NCBI GenBank assembly: GCA_025059945.1
Contig: JANXDC010000015.1
Location: 1 to 64,000 of the forward strand
DNA: 64,000 nt
Reading direction: 5' to 3'
DNA from: Bacteroidota bacterium
GTDB lineage: Bacteria; Bacteroidota; Rhodothermia; JANXDC01
Below the pieces are notes generated by a model that made no database searches, was not told the origin of the DNA, and worked only from the letters and a program-made list of their open reading frames with translations. The position numbers and the translations under genes are program-made. The number at the start of each line of letters is the position of its first letter. The stretch's first letter is position 1. Positions 52,325-60,751 of the stretch are shown here, one piece after another.

Positions 52325-55072
52325 TTACGGGTTCCAGCTAAGCCCTAAGGACCAGGTGGGGGCGCGGCTGTTTTCCCGGACCAGCTTTCCGCCCTGCATG
52401 AAACGCTGGGGTGGGGCCAGCAGGTCGCGCGCGCTAAGCCGCAGCGTCCAAGCGCGATGCAGCCGATACGAAAGGACGAAATCGAGCACGTCTCGAGGCT
52501 CCTCCACGATATCTTCCTCGTAGGCCGTGGCCACCTCGACAATACGGCTTCCGATGCGGTTGTATAGCAGGCTCAGGCTGGTCCGTTCGGTCTCGTAAAA
52601 CAGGGCGGCGTTCAGTACGTAGGGCGACTGCCCCTGTAGAGGACGGCCTTCGCGCGCGATGGTGGTCTCGGTGCCCGGCACGAAAACGCGGGATCGGATC
52701 CAGGCGTAGTTAAACTGCGCCCGCCACGGGCGAGCCCATTCCCCCAGAAAGCGGCTTAAGGCCAAGCGCAAATCCAGCTCGAAACCGCCGTTTTCCGCTC
52801 GATCGGCGTTGGCGAAGGTGCGTTCCGAGCCCAAAGCGCTGCCCGAGACGATGACCTGCTCTATGGGATGGCGGAAGCGTTTGTAGAAGACGCCGAAGGC
52901 CAGGATCTCCCCGATGCCGGGATAGAGCTCCCATCGCAGATCCCAGTTATGCACCGAGGCCCGGTGCAGGCTCGTATCCCCCCGAATTGAGGTCTGCGTC
53001 TGAAAGTCGAAGTACGTAAAGGGGGCCAGCTCCCGAAGCTCCGGTCGGTTGACCGTTCGGCTCCAGGCCAGGCGCAGGTTCATGCGTTCTATAGGGTTGT
53101 AGGTCAGATTAAGGCCCGGCAAGAGGTCGATTTTGCGTCGCTCGACGACCAGGTCCCGCTGGTCCGAGAAATCGCGCGTGCGCAGCCAGACCCGGGCCAG
53201 CTCGCCGCGCACCCCGCCCACCAGGCGCAGCGTCTGTCCGGGTCCTATCCGGAGGGGCCAGTCCAGCATCAGGTAGCCGTTCCCCAGTTCCAGTCCGGCC
53301 CGGTACCGATTGGTGCCGTTGCGGTACTCATCCAGAGCCAGCCCATTGCGCCGGAAGTGTTCGGGCCGAAACAGGGAATCCGGCGGCAAATAGAGAAGCC
53401 GAAAGTCCGTAAATCCGTTGCCGGGCGCGTTGATTACAACGCCGATCAGGCGGGCCCAGAAGCGCCGGCTTCGATCCTCCCAGCCACCGCCCAGGCTTAT
53501 GCGGGCCTCCCCAACGGGCTTGCGCAGATCCCACTCCAGCCCATAGGTGCGCTCGGACATGTCGGAGTAGAAGCGCCCGCCGTTTTTGAGGTTGGCCTGA
53601 AAGCCCAGCACGGCCGCAAAGGGGCCCTGAGAGTCCGCCGGGCGCGCATACAAGTACCGACGATAGTCCGGCTCCTCGCGCCTAGATTGGCTGTAGCGGA
53701 GGCTCCAGCGGAGCTCCGCGTTGCCCAGGAGGGAAAACGCGTGAAGCCCTTCGAGCTGGCCCGCATAGAGGCCGCGGCTGGTGAAGCGGAGCGCTGTCTG
53801 ACGCTGCTCGGCTCCGGCGTCGGTGTACTGAATCCCCTCAAGCCGGATCACTTCGTCTTCGGCCGCGCGCGTGTAGAGGTTGCGCCAGCTTAGACGGTGC
53901 GCCCCTCCCAGACGGAGGTTCAAGTTGAGCAGTCCCCCCCAGAGCACCGAAAAGGCATGCCGCTGGCCCGTGTAGGCGAAGCGCGCATCGCCGGAGGCCT
54001 CGTATTCACGGCGCACCAAAGATTCGATCACGTAACCGTTTCGATAGGAGGCCGAAGCCACAAACCCAAAGGAGCGCCCGAGCAGGCGGGATCCATCGCC
54101 TATGGAGAGCCCCCAGCTCATGTTGGCCGGACTGCGGCTGACGCTGGGAGCCCAGACGGCCGAAAGCTGACGGGCGGCCTGGTGCCGCTCGGCCACGGGC
54201 AAGGCCGAGATGTCTTGCGGAAAGCCCGAGGGCAGGCGACGGCGCCCATCTTCCAAGCCCCAGAAGCGGCTTCCGGGGTACGTCCAGAAGGCCCGCCCGG
54301 TTGCGGCCGCGTTCCAGGCTCCGGATCCGCTCAGACGCACAATGAGTTGAGCGGGGAAATCGACCGTCTGCAGCCGCACCACGCCACCGGAGAAGTCCCC
54401 CGGCTGATCCGGAGTAAAGGATTTCAGAATTTGGGCGTGATCCAATAGCTCCGCGGGCACAAGATCGAAGGCGAAGCTGCGGCGATCCGGTTCTGTTCCG
54501 GCTAGCGGGGCGCCGTTGAGCAGGGCCACGGAGTAGCGCTCCGGGATCCCGCGCACATACAGATACCGGCCGCCGAGCACGGAAACGCCCGTAACACGCC
54601 GGAGCGCGTCGGCCGAGGTGGGGTCTGGCGCCCTACGGATCTGCTCGGAGGCCAGCCCGTCGCTGACCATGGGCGCGCGACGCTGCAAAGCCAGCAGGGC
54701 CGCCTCCGTATTGCGCAGCGCCTGCGCCTCTACAACCACCTCCCCAACCTCAAACGCCTCCGGTTGCAGGGCCACGGCGAGCTCCAGTACCCCGCCAGGG
54801 CGCACCTCGGCGTTTTCAGCCCGGAAGGGCCGGTAGCCGATGTAGCGGAAGAGGAGCGTGTGCCGCCCGGGAGGAAGAGAAAGGTGAAAGCGCCCTTCTA
54901 CGTCCGTTGTCGTGCCCTGCGTGGTGCCCACCACCACCACGTTGACCCCGATAAGCGCTTCTCCGGTTTGCGCGTCCACCACGCGTCCTGTGACGAGCCC
55001 TCGCGACTGGGCCAGAAGGCCGCTAGCCGTGGCCACGAGCAAGACGGCCGCAAGCCACAGAGTCCCCTTCAT
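52325..55072 (-). CDS. TonB-dependent outer membrane receptor
   Basis: A 915-aa porin-type receptor. Signal peptide 1-21; carboxypeptidase-regulatory-like beta-sandwich (about 25-110, GLVTGRVVDAQTGEALIGVNV) typical of Bacteroidota; plug domain (about 125-230, VSVLGGRYLYVRGIPERYS); then a 22-strand-type barrel to the C-terminus (SLGLSWNP). No SusD partner follows, so it is not a classic SusCD pair. ATG 55072 follows GGGGGAG. The 107-bp upstream region is AT-rich and may hold a promoter separate from the porZ-like operon. Ligand unknown. Confidence 0.92.
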   Translation of the reverse strand: MKGTLWLAAVLLVATASGLLAQSRGLVTGRVVDAQTGEALIGVNVVVVGTTQGTTTDVEGRFHLSLPPGRHTLLFRYIGYRPFRAENAEVRPGGVLELAVALQPEAFEVGEVVVEAQALRNTEAALLALQRRAPMVSDGLASEQIRRAPDPTSADALRRVTGVSVLGGRYLYVRGIPERYSVALLNGAPLAGTEPDRRSFAFDLVPAELLDHAQILKSFTPDQPGDFSGGVVRLQTVDFPAQLIVRLSGSGAWNAAATGRAFWTYPGSRFWGLEDGRRRLPSGFPQDISALPVAERHQAARQLSAVWAPSVSRSPANMSWGLSIGDGSRLLGRSFGFVASASYRNGYVIESLVRREYEASGDARFAYTGQRHAFSVLWGGLLNLNLRLGGAHRLSWRNLYTRAAEDEVIRLEGIQYTDAGAEQRQTALRFTSRGLYAGQLEGLHAFSLLGNAELRWSLRYSQSRREEPDYRRYLYARPADSQGPFAAVLGFQANLKNGGRFYSDMSERTYGLEWDLRKPVGEARISLGGGWEDRSRRFWARLIGVVINAPGNGFTDFRLLYLPPDSLFRPEHFRRNGLALDEYRNGTNRYRAGLELGNGYLMLDWPLRIGPGQTLRLVGGVRGELARVWLRTRDFSDQRDLVVERRKIDLLPGLNLTYNPIERMNLRLAWSRTVNRPELRELAPFTYFDFQTQTSIRGDTSLHRASVHNWDLRWELYPGIGEILAFGVFYKRFRHPIEQVIVSGSALGSERTFANADRAENGGFELDLRLALSRFLGEWARPWRAQFNYAWIRSRVFVPGTETTIAREGRPLQGQSPYVLNAALFYETERTSLSLLYNRIGSRIVEVATAYEEDIVEEPRDVLDFVLSYRLHRAWTLRLSARDLLAPPQRFMQGGKLVRENSRAPTWSLGLSWNP

Positions 55073-55179
55073 GATCCTCGAACTCCCCCTTTTATTCAGG
55101 CGCCGACAAGCTCGCTCGGCGATGTTAGGGGAGTATGACGGGCGCGTTAAGGAATCGTAAGAGAAGGGTTAACATAAAG

Positions 55180-57465
55180 TTATCGGATCACGACCACCTT
55201 GCCCACGGCGGAACGGCGCGTGGCCAGGTCGACGGCCGTCACCACATACAGGCCAGAGGGCACAAGCCGGCCTTCGGCATCGCAGCCGTCCCAGATCGCC
55301 TGCCCGCCGCGGGCGCGCAGCTCCCGCACCAAGCCACCGTCTACAGAGAGGATTTTCAGCAGGGTTTCCTCCGCAAGCCCTCGGATGTAGATAGGCCGGG
55401 GAGCCTCCAGGCGAACGGGATTCGGAAAGATGCGCAGCTCCCGCAACTCCGGCTCCGGGCCCAAGACATCCGTCATGAGGCTCACTAGACCAGCGGAAGT
55501 AGCCACAAACAACTCGCCAGTATCGGCTCGATAGGCGAGTCCGAGCACGTTGTTCGAGAGCAGGGGGCTGTTTTCCGTGGTGTAATGCGCCAGCACCCGG
55601 GAGACGGACTCATCCGTCACCCAAAGCCCATCTGGAGAACCGATCCACTTTCGGTTGGCCCCGTCTACGAGCAGGGCGTTTACGGTGAGCTCGCGCAGCA
55701 GGTAACTTCGGCGCCCGCCGGTTGTGTCGGCGGATATGGGCCACTGGGCCTCCCGCTCGGCCGTTCCGCCCCGCATGAGCAAACCCGGAAAGGGCCAATA
55801 GGCCAGCCCCCGCTGGGTGCCCACCCAGACGACGCCCCGACGATCCTGCACGACCGCGTTCACCTTGCGATCGGGCAGGTTGCCCAGGCCGCGCTCGGCC
55901 CGCAGGTAAACGGCCTGGTCGTCGCCCGGAAGACGCGGACTACCCCGCGGATCTAACACCAGCAGGCCCATGCCAACGTTTTTGTCATCGGAGGCGCGAA
56001 GGCCTATCCAAAGCAGCCCGGAGGAGTCGGCGTATACGAGAAAGTACGTGGCGTTGCTCGGAATCGCCGGATGCGGAGGCAGGCCGGTCCAGGAGCCGTT
56101 TTCGTAAACAAAAAGCGGCGTGCTGGCCAGGAAACTCGTCGCCCAGATCCGTCCGTTGGGGTCGCGCGTCAGGGCCGGGACGACGACGTAATCCTCCGCT
56201 CCGGGGATGCCGAGCAATCCGGATCGGCGGTCGAAACGGCGTATTGCGCCATCAGATTCTACGCGCACCACCCCGCGCCCCCAGGTGCCCGCCCAGACCC
56301 CGCCGTCGGGGTCGGCCAAAATGGCCGGCACATCGAAGACGCCCTCCAGCTCAGGCAGGACGTCGGGATGAAAACTGCGCCATCGAACCCCATCGAATCG
56401 ATAGAAGCCGCTTCCCGGGCGGTCCAGCTGGCTGGAGGCGGCCCACAGAAGGCCGCGGGGGCCCATGGAGAGCTGGCTGACCAGGTTGCTATACGGGCCC
56501 TCGGGCACGAGGATCAGGCCAAGGCGTCCGTTTTCGTAACGGCAAAGACCGCGTCGGAAGTCCCCCACCCACCAGCTCGTGGCGGACTGCGCCCAGAGCG
56601 CGCGCGGATCGCCGGCCTCCACGGGAAAGCGCACAACCGCGCCCGCGGGGTCAAGCCGCACCACGGCCGAGGGAGTGAGCGCAAAAAGATACTCCCCCCA
56701 AGCGGAGAGCGCGCGCACGGGCTCACGAACCGCTTCAAGGGCGCGCCAGCAGGAGGGGCCCTCGTATCGGGCTAGCCCCCCAGAGGTGGCCGCGTACACG
56801 GCACCTCGGTGGGCGATCAGGGCCCATGTGCGCCCATCGGGCAGGCCGCAGCGCGCATCATGCAGCTCCCATAGTTCGGGAACCTTGAGGTTGGGGGCGG
56901 AAAGCGGAGCGGAGACGACCCCGAAGTCCGTAGCGGCCCACAGACGGCCAGCCCCCAGGGCCACGGATCGCACCGGGGTGGCCGCGGGCAGAGGGCCCAG
57001 GCGGGTGTAGGAGTCCCGCACCTGCCGCCGAATCGGATCCAGGAGTACGATCCCGAAATCCGTGGCCACGTACACCGTATCCCCCCCTAGGGTGAAAGCG
57101 CGCACCCCGCGTTGCGTAAACTGCGCGCTGCGTGCGATATCGAAAACCGCCCGCCAGCGCCCTTGGGCCTCGCTCCAAAAGTCGATTATCCCGTTGTCGT
57201 AGCCCACCCATAGCCCGCCGCGGCGTCCGTCCCAGGCGACCGCCGAGACGTCTATCCCGCTCATGCCCTCGACGCTCGTCCAACGGCGTAGCTGTCCGGT
57301 TGCGGGCGCATAGGCGAAAAGCCCCCCCGTGGTGCCGGCCCAGACGACCTCATCCGAGCCGGCCAGGGCGCGCACCTGTCGCATGGCCGTGTAGGCCTGC
57401 CATCGGCCCACTTGGGCCCACAGAGGAGAGCAGCAAAGCAGAACAAGCAGGCAAGGGGCGCGCAT
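55180..57465 (-). CDS. PorZ-like beta-propeller protein with T9SS C-terminal domain
   Basis: A 761-aa exported protein. Signal peptide 1-17. Many two-component-regulator-propeller blades (VWAGTTGGLFAY, LWVGYDNGII, VWVGTQRGLAYW, KWIGSPDGLWV) form probably two seven-blade propellers. The C-terminus (about 675-761; RIFPNPVRL, GLYVVTAVDL) is T9SS-type. This order, opening with a GRWQAYTAMRQV-like strand, matches PorZ, a surface component of the T9SS attachment complex in Porphyromonas; a simple secreted propeller is the alternative. It starts 2 bp after ribH. Confidence 0.75.
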   Translation of the reverse strand: MRAPCLLVLLCCSPLWAQVGRWQAYTAMRQVRALAGSDEVVWAGTTGGLFAYAPATGQLRRWTSVEGMSGIDVSAVAWDGRRGGLWVGYDNGIIDFWSEAQGRWRAVFDIARSAQFTQRGVRAFTLGGDTVYVATDFGIVLLDPIRRQVRDSYTRLGPLPAATPVRSVALGAGRLWAATDFGVVSAPLSAPNLKVPELWELHDARCGLPDGRTWALIAHRGAVYAATSGGLARYEGPSCWRALEAVREPVRALSAWGEYLFALTPSAVVRLDPAGAVVRFPVEAGDPRALWAQSATSWWVGDFRRGLCRYENGRLGLILVPEGPYSNLVSQLSMGPRGLLWAASSQLDRPGSGFYRFDGVRWRSFHPDVLPELEGVFDVPAILADPDGGVWAGTWGRGVVRVESDGAIRRFDRRSGLLGIPGAEDYVVVPALTRDPNGRIWATSFLASTPLFVYENGSWTGLPPHPAIPSNATYFLVYADSSGLLWIGLRASDDKNVGMGLLVLDPRGSPRLPGDDQAVYLRAERGLGNLPDRKVNAVVQDRRGVVWVGTQRGLAYWPFPGLLMRGGTAEREAQWPISADTTGGRRSYLLRELTVNALLVDGANRKWIGSPDGLWVTDESVSRVLAHYTTENSPLLSNNVLGLAYRADTGELFVATSAGLVSLMTDVLGPEPELRELRIFPNPVRLEAPRPIYIRGLAEETLLKILSVDGGLVRELRARGGQAIWDGCDAEGRLVPSGLYVVTAVDLATRRSAVGKVVVIR

Positions 57466-57467
57466 GC

Positions 57468-57932
57468 TTAGAGCCGACGCAATAGGTGCGCCATCTCCAC
57501 GGCGGCCAGGGCGGCTTCGGCGCCTTTGTTGCCGGCCTTGCCCCCGGCGCGCTCGAGGGCTTGCTCCAGGGTATCGGTCGTGAGCACGCCAAAGGCCACG
57601 GGAATGTTCGTCTCTAGCATGACGCGGCTTAGCCCCTGGGCGGCAGCCGAGGCGACGTACTCAAAATGCGGGGTCTCGCCCCGGATCACGGCCCCCAGGG
57701 CGATGATGGCCTCAAAACGCCCTGTATCCGCCATGCGGCGCGCAAGCAAGGGCAGCTCGAAGGCCCCTGGACACCAGGCCACTTCCACCTGCGCCGGATC
57801 CGCCCCGTGCTGGCGCAAGGCCTCCAGGGCGCCCTCCAGCAGCCGATGCGTGATGAGCGCATTCCAACGGCTGACCGCGATACCCAGCCGCAGACCCTGG
57901 GCAGATAGCGTTCCCTCATGAACAACGGACAT
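57468..57932 (-). CDS. ribH: 6,7-dimethyl-8-ribityllumazine synthase
   Basis: Riboflavin pathway enzyme condensing ArP with dihydroxybutanone phosphate. The 154-aa protein has the substrate-binding WCPGAFELP and VIRGETPHFEYV with catalytic His89, and the C-terminal GGKAGNKGAEAA. ATG 57932 has a strong AAAGGAGGTG 7-8 nt upstream and overlaps the PHP gene by 17 bp; a longer frame to 58133 is rejected. Other rib genes are not in the window. Confidence 0.96.
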   Translation of the reverse strand: MSVVHEGTLSAQGLRLGIAVSRWNALITHRLLEGALEALRQHGADPAQVEVAWCPGAFELPLLARRMADTGRFEAIIALGAVIRGETPHFEYVASAAAQGLSRVMLETNIPVAFGVLTTDTLEQALERAGGKAGNKGAEAALAAVEMAHLLRRL

Positions 57933-58773
57933 ACGTTGCACCTCCTTTGTAGGCGGCTCGATGGCGCAGCTGCTCTGCGATCGCACACGAAACCACCACG
58001 GAACCGAAGTACGCCTCTTCTTCCGGTCCTCCGTGGTAATCCGAGCCTCCGGTCGCGATAAGCCCGGCCTCGCGGGCCAGTTCCCCGTAGTAACGGGCCC
58101 ACCGCCAGGAATGGCGAGGGTGCACGACTTCAATCCCGTCTAAGCCCGCGCGAATGAGCGCAGCAAGGGGCGCTCCGGCTAGCCTCGGGCCGGGATGCGC
58201 GATGACGGCCACCCCGCCGGCCCGATGGATAAGGCGCAAGGCTTCCTCTAGCGGCACGCCCACCCGAGGCGCGGCAACAGGTCCCTCGGAGCCCAGATAA
58301 CGGGCGAAGGCCTCAGCCGGGGTGCGGGCCCAGCCGGCCTCCACGAGCACCTGGGCCAGGTGCGGACGCCCCACGACGCCGGATCCGGCCACCTCCAGCA
58401 CCCGATCCAGCGAAATCCGGATGCCGATCTCCCCTAAGTTGCGCACCATCTGCCGAAGGCGCTCCAGACGCGCCTCCCGCAAGGCCTCTAGGGCTTTCCT
58501 CAGATCCCCGTGATCGGGATCGATCCCGTAGGCGAGCAGGTGCAAGTCCCGATCGACCCAGCGCACGCTGAGCTCTAGGCCCGGGATCAGCTCAAGCCCC
58601 CGGCTGCGAGATTCCGCATAGGCCTCCTCTAATCCCGCCACGGTGTCATGGTCCGTTATGGCGACAGCTCCAAGCCCCACCTGAGCAGCCCGCCGCACGA
58701 GCTCCCGGGGGGTGAGCCTGCCGTCGGAGCACGTGGTGTGCGTATGCAGATCGGCGCGTTCCCGACTACGCAC
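57916..58773 (-). CDS. PHP-domain metal-dependent phosphoesterase (YciV/RNase AM-like)
   Basis: A 285-aa enzyme. Metal motifs in order: DLHTHTTCSDG, ITDHDT, IPGLELS, HP and GSDYHG. The closest characterised relatives remove 5' nucleotides from RNA or hydrolyse 3',5'-nucleotide bisphosphates. The chosen start is GTG 58773, just before the first motif and overlapping the SDR stop by 8 bp; the longer ATG frame from 58881 adds a low-complexity Ser/Pro stretch without similarity. Confidence 0.87.
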   Translation of the reverse strand: MRSRERADLHTHTTCSDGRLTPRELVRRAAQVGLGAVAITDHDTVAGLEEAYAESRSRGLELIPGLELSVRWVDRDLHLLAYGIDPDHGDLRKALEALREARLERLRQMVRNLGEIGIRISLDRVLEVAGSGVVGRPHLAQVLVEAGWARTPAEAFARYLGSEGPVAAPRVGVPLEEALRLIHRAGGVAVIAHPGPRLAGAPLAALIRAGLDGIEVVHPRHSWRWARYYGELAREAGLIATGGSDYHGGPEEEAYFGSVVVSCAIAEQLRHRAAYKGGATYVRCS

Positions 58774-59536
58774 GACGGTGGACCTTGAACATGGAGGCCT
58801 GGTCACGGGGTTTGAGGATGATGGTATCGATGTTGACGTGTTCGGGCTGCTCGACGGCCCATAGGATGCAGCGGGCCACATCTTCTCCGGTTAGGGGGGT
58901 GAGCCCCTCGTAGACCTTTCGGGCCCTCTCCCGATCGCCGCGAAAGCGCACCAGGCTGAACTCGGTCTCCACCATGCCGGGGTCGATGCTGGTAAGCCGA
59001 ATCGGCGTGCCCAGCAGCTCCTGGCGCAAACTCTGCGTAAGGGCCCGCAGGGCGAACTTGGTGGCGCAGTAGATGCTCCCCCCTTCGTAGGCCTCCCATC
59101 CCGCAATAGAGCCGAGCATGACGATGTGGCCGCGGCCTTGGCGCAGCATGTGCGGCAGCACGGCCTGGGTGAGCCGGATCACGCCGGCCACGTTCGTCTG
59201 CCACATGGTCTCGTAGTCTTCTTCGGGGGTCTCCCACAGCGGTCGCAACCCCAGAGCCAAGCCGGCGTTGTTGACCAACACCGTAGGGACGCCTTGAGCG
59301 GCAATGGCCCCCTCCAGGAAGGCCTGCACGGAATCGGTTCGCCGCACATCCAGGGGAGCGACGTATACGGAGGCCCCGTGTGCGCGCTGCAGCTTCTCGG
59401 CTAGCGCCTGCAGCCGCTCCAGACGACGAGCCCCCAGGGAAAGCCGCCATCCCCGCCCGGCGGCTAGGCGCGCTGTGGCCTCTCCAATCCCGGAAGAGGC
59501 GCCGCTGATCAGCATGTGCGGCTCGGGCGTGTTCAT
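58766..59536 (-). CDS. Short-chain dehydrogenase/reductase (YdfG-like)
   Basis: Classical NADP-dependent SDR of 256 aa with GASSGIG (12-18), NNAG, catalytic Ser143, Tyr156 and Lys160. The C-terminal pattern (DPGMVETEFSLVRFRGD) matches YdfG/3-hydroxy acid dehydrogenases, which oxidise serine or 3-hydroxypropionate. Its start overlaps the HAD stop as ATGA, so translation is coupled. Confidence 0.9.
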   Translation of the reverse strand: MNTPEPHMLISGASSGIGEATARLAAGRGWRLSLGARRLERLQALAEKLQRAHGASVYVAPLDVRRTDSVQAFLEGAIAAQGVPTVLVNNAGLALGLRPLWETPEEDYETMWQTNVAGVIRLTQAVLPHMLRQGRGHIVMLGSIAGWEAYEGGSIYCATKFALRALTQSLRQELLGTPIRLTSIDPGMVETEFSLVRFRGDRERARKVYEGLTPLTGEDVARCILWAVEQPEHVNIDTIILKPRDQASMFKVHRRA

Positions 59537-60273
59537 GAGTCGACCTGCTCCAGTTGTGCGACCAAACGAGGTACTTCGCGCCAGTCCTCGGCTACGGCGT
59601 CGGCGGTGTGGCCCTCCTGATCGCGGCGGTTAAGGCCCACGTACAGGATGGCGCGCATCCCCACGGCCTGCGCCCCTGCGACGTCTGTGCGCTGCAGATC
59701 GCCTATGTGCACCGCCTCAGAAGGCTCAACACCAAAGGCCGATAAGGCGTGCAGGAAGGCTCGGGGGTCGGGTTTGGCGTAGCCGGTTTCGTCGGAAAAC
59801 ACGAAATGGCGGAAAAACCGATGCAAGTCGGCCTCCTCCAAAAGCCGCCGTATCACGCGGCCAGGCGAAAACATGGTGTCCGAGACGATGCAGAGCCCGT
59901 AGCATTCCGCCAGAGCCTGCAGCCCCTCCCGAAGCCCGGGAGCAAAAGCCGGGGGCGCCTGCAGCAGCCCCTCTTCAAAAACGCGCACCGTCTCCTGATG
60001 CGCCGCCTCTGGAACCGTGAGGCCCAGTTCCTGCCAAATCCGGCGCACGAGCAGCTCCACCGGAGGGGTGTAGCGGGCCTCTTGCCAGGCTCCCTCGAAC
60101 CAACGACGGGCCTGCTGGTAGACGGCCTCCAGCGCCTCGGGATCAGACTCCCGTCCCAGGTTTTGCAAGACCTGTTGCAGCTGCTCTATACGCTGTTGCT
60201 TGCGGGCGAGTCCCCCCACGTGGGGGTCGACCATCGTGTTCCAAAAATCGATCGTCACCAACCGGATCGCCAT
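59533..60273 (-). CDS. HAD-superfamily hydrolase with DxWxT nucleophile loop
   Basis: A 246-aa Rossmannoid hydrolase with a C1-type helical cap (about 20-95). Motif I is TIDFWNTM with nucleophile Asp9; the second Asp (acid/base) is replaced by Trp11. Motif II Ser is in IVSDTMF, Lys in YAKPDPRAF, and acidic motif IV is HIGDLQRTD. Loss of the second Asp is seen in dehalogenase-type HADs and many DFWNT proteins, so phosphatase activity is not certain. ATG 60273 overlaps the CoA-binding gene by 19 bp. Confidence 0.87.
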   Translation of the reverse strand: MAIRLVTIDFWNTMVDPHVGGLARKQQRIEQLQQVLQNLGRESDPEALEAVYQQARRWFEGAWQEARYTPPVELLVRRIWQELGLTVPEAAHQETVRVFEEGLLQAPPAFAPGLREGLQALAECYGLCIVSDTMFSPGRVIRRLLEEADLHRFFRHFVFSDETGYAKPDPRAFLHALSAFGVEPSEAVHIGDLQRTDVAGAQAVGMRAILYVGLNRRDQEGHTADAVAEDWREVPRLVAQLEQVDS

Positions 60274-60668
60274 TGCCGCCACTGTCGATGTACGACCATG
60301 ATGCAAACCTCGGGAATGTAACGGAGGCGGGCCCGCTCGGCTTTGCGTTGGGCCGCCTCCGAATGCGCCCCCAGCTGAGTCCAAATCACCGGACGTTGTC
60401 CGGAGGCCAGCACGTCATCGACGACCGCCTCCACGTACGGCGCCCGCCGAAATACGTTCACGATGTCGACCGATTGGGGAAGACTCTGCACAGAGGGGTA
60501 ACAAGGTTGGCCGAGCACCTCCGCATAGTGGGGGTTAACCGGGATCACCTCGTAGCCCTGGCTCATGAGGTAGTGCATGATCTGATGGCTGGGCCGGTGC
60601 GGGTGCGCGGAAGCGCCCACAACGGCGATACGTCGGGCTTGGCTGAGAATTTTAAACAAATCCATCAT
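60255..60668 (-). CDS. CoA-binding domain protein (YccU-like)
   Basis: A 137-aa stand-alone Rossmann-type CoA-binding domain. RRIAVVGASAHPHRPSH, VIPVNPHYAEVLGQPCYPSV and VWTQLGA-type strands match YccU. The role in CoA-related metabolism is undefined. It is the first gene of a six-gene minus-strand run ending in the PorZ-like gene, with overlaps or gaps of 2 bp throughout. Confidence 0.9.
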   Translation of the reverse strand: MMDLFKILSQARRIAVVGASAHPHRPSHQIMHYLMSQGYEVIPVNPHYAEVLGQPCYPSVQSLPQSVDIVNVFRRAPYVEAVVDDVLASGQRPVIWTQLGAHSEAAQRKAERARLRYIPEVCIMVVHRQWRQWRSGW

Positions 60669-60734
60669 ACCAAAGGCGCCCCCGCAAACCGGGCTTGAAA
60701 ATAGAGGAGAACGCGACCATTTGCCAACCCGATG

Positions 60735-60742
60735 TATCTTTG
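60735..60742 (+). promoter_or_regulatory. -7 element immediately upstream of the epimerase gene
   Basis: TATCTTTG is a perfect TAnnTTTG match whose end lies only 9 nt before the ATG at 60752. The predicted transcript would have a leader of only a few nucleotides. No correctly spaced TTG is visible. Confidence 0.5.
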
Positions 60743-60751
60743 CCTGGGCGT

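Noticed and set aside
50604-60668. Polysaccharide-utilisation locus
   Set aside because: The TonB receptor has no SusD partner and no glycoside hydrolase or sulfatase nearby.
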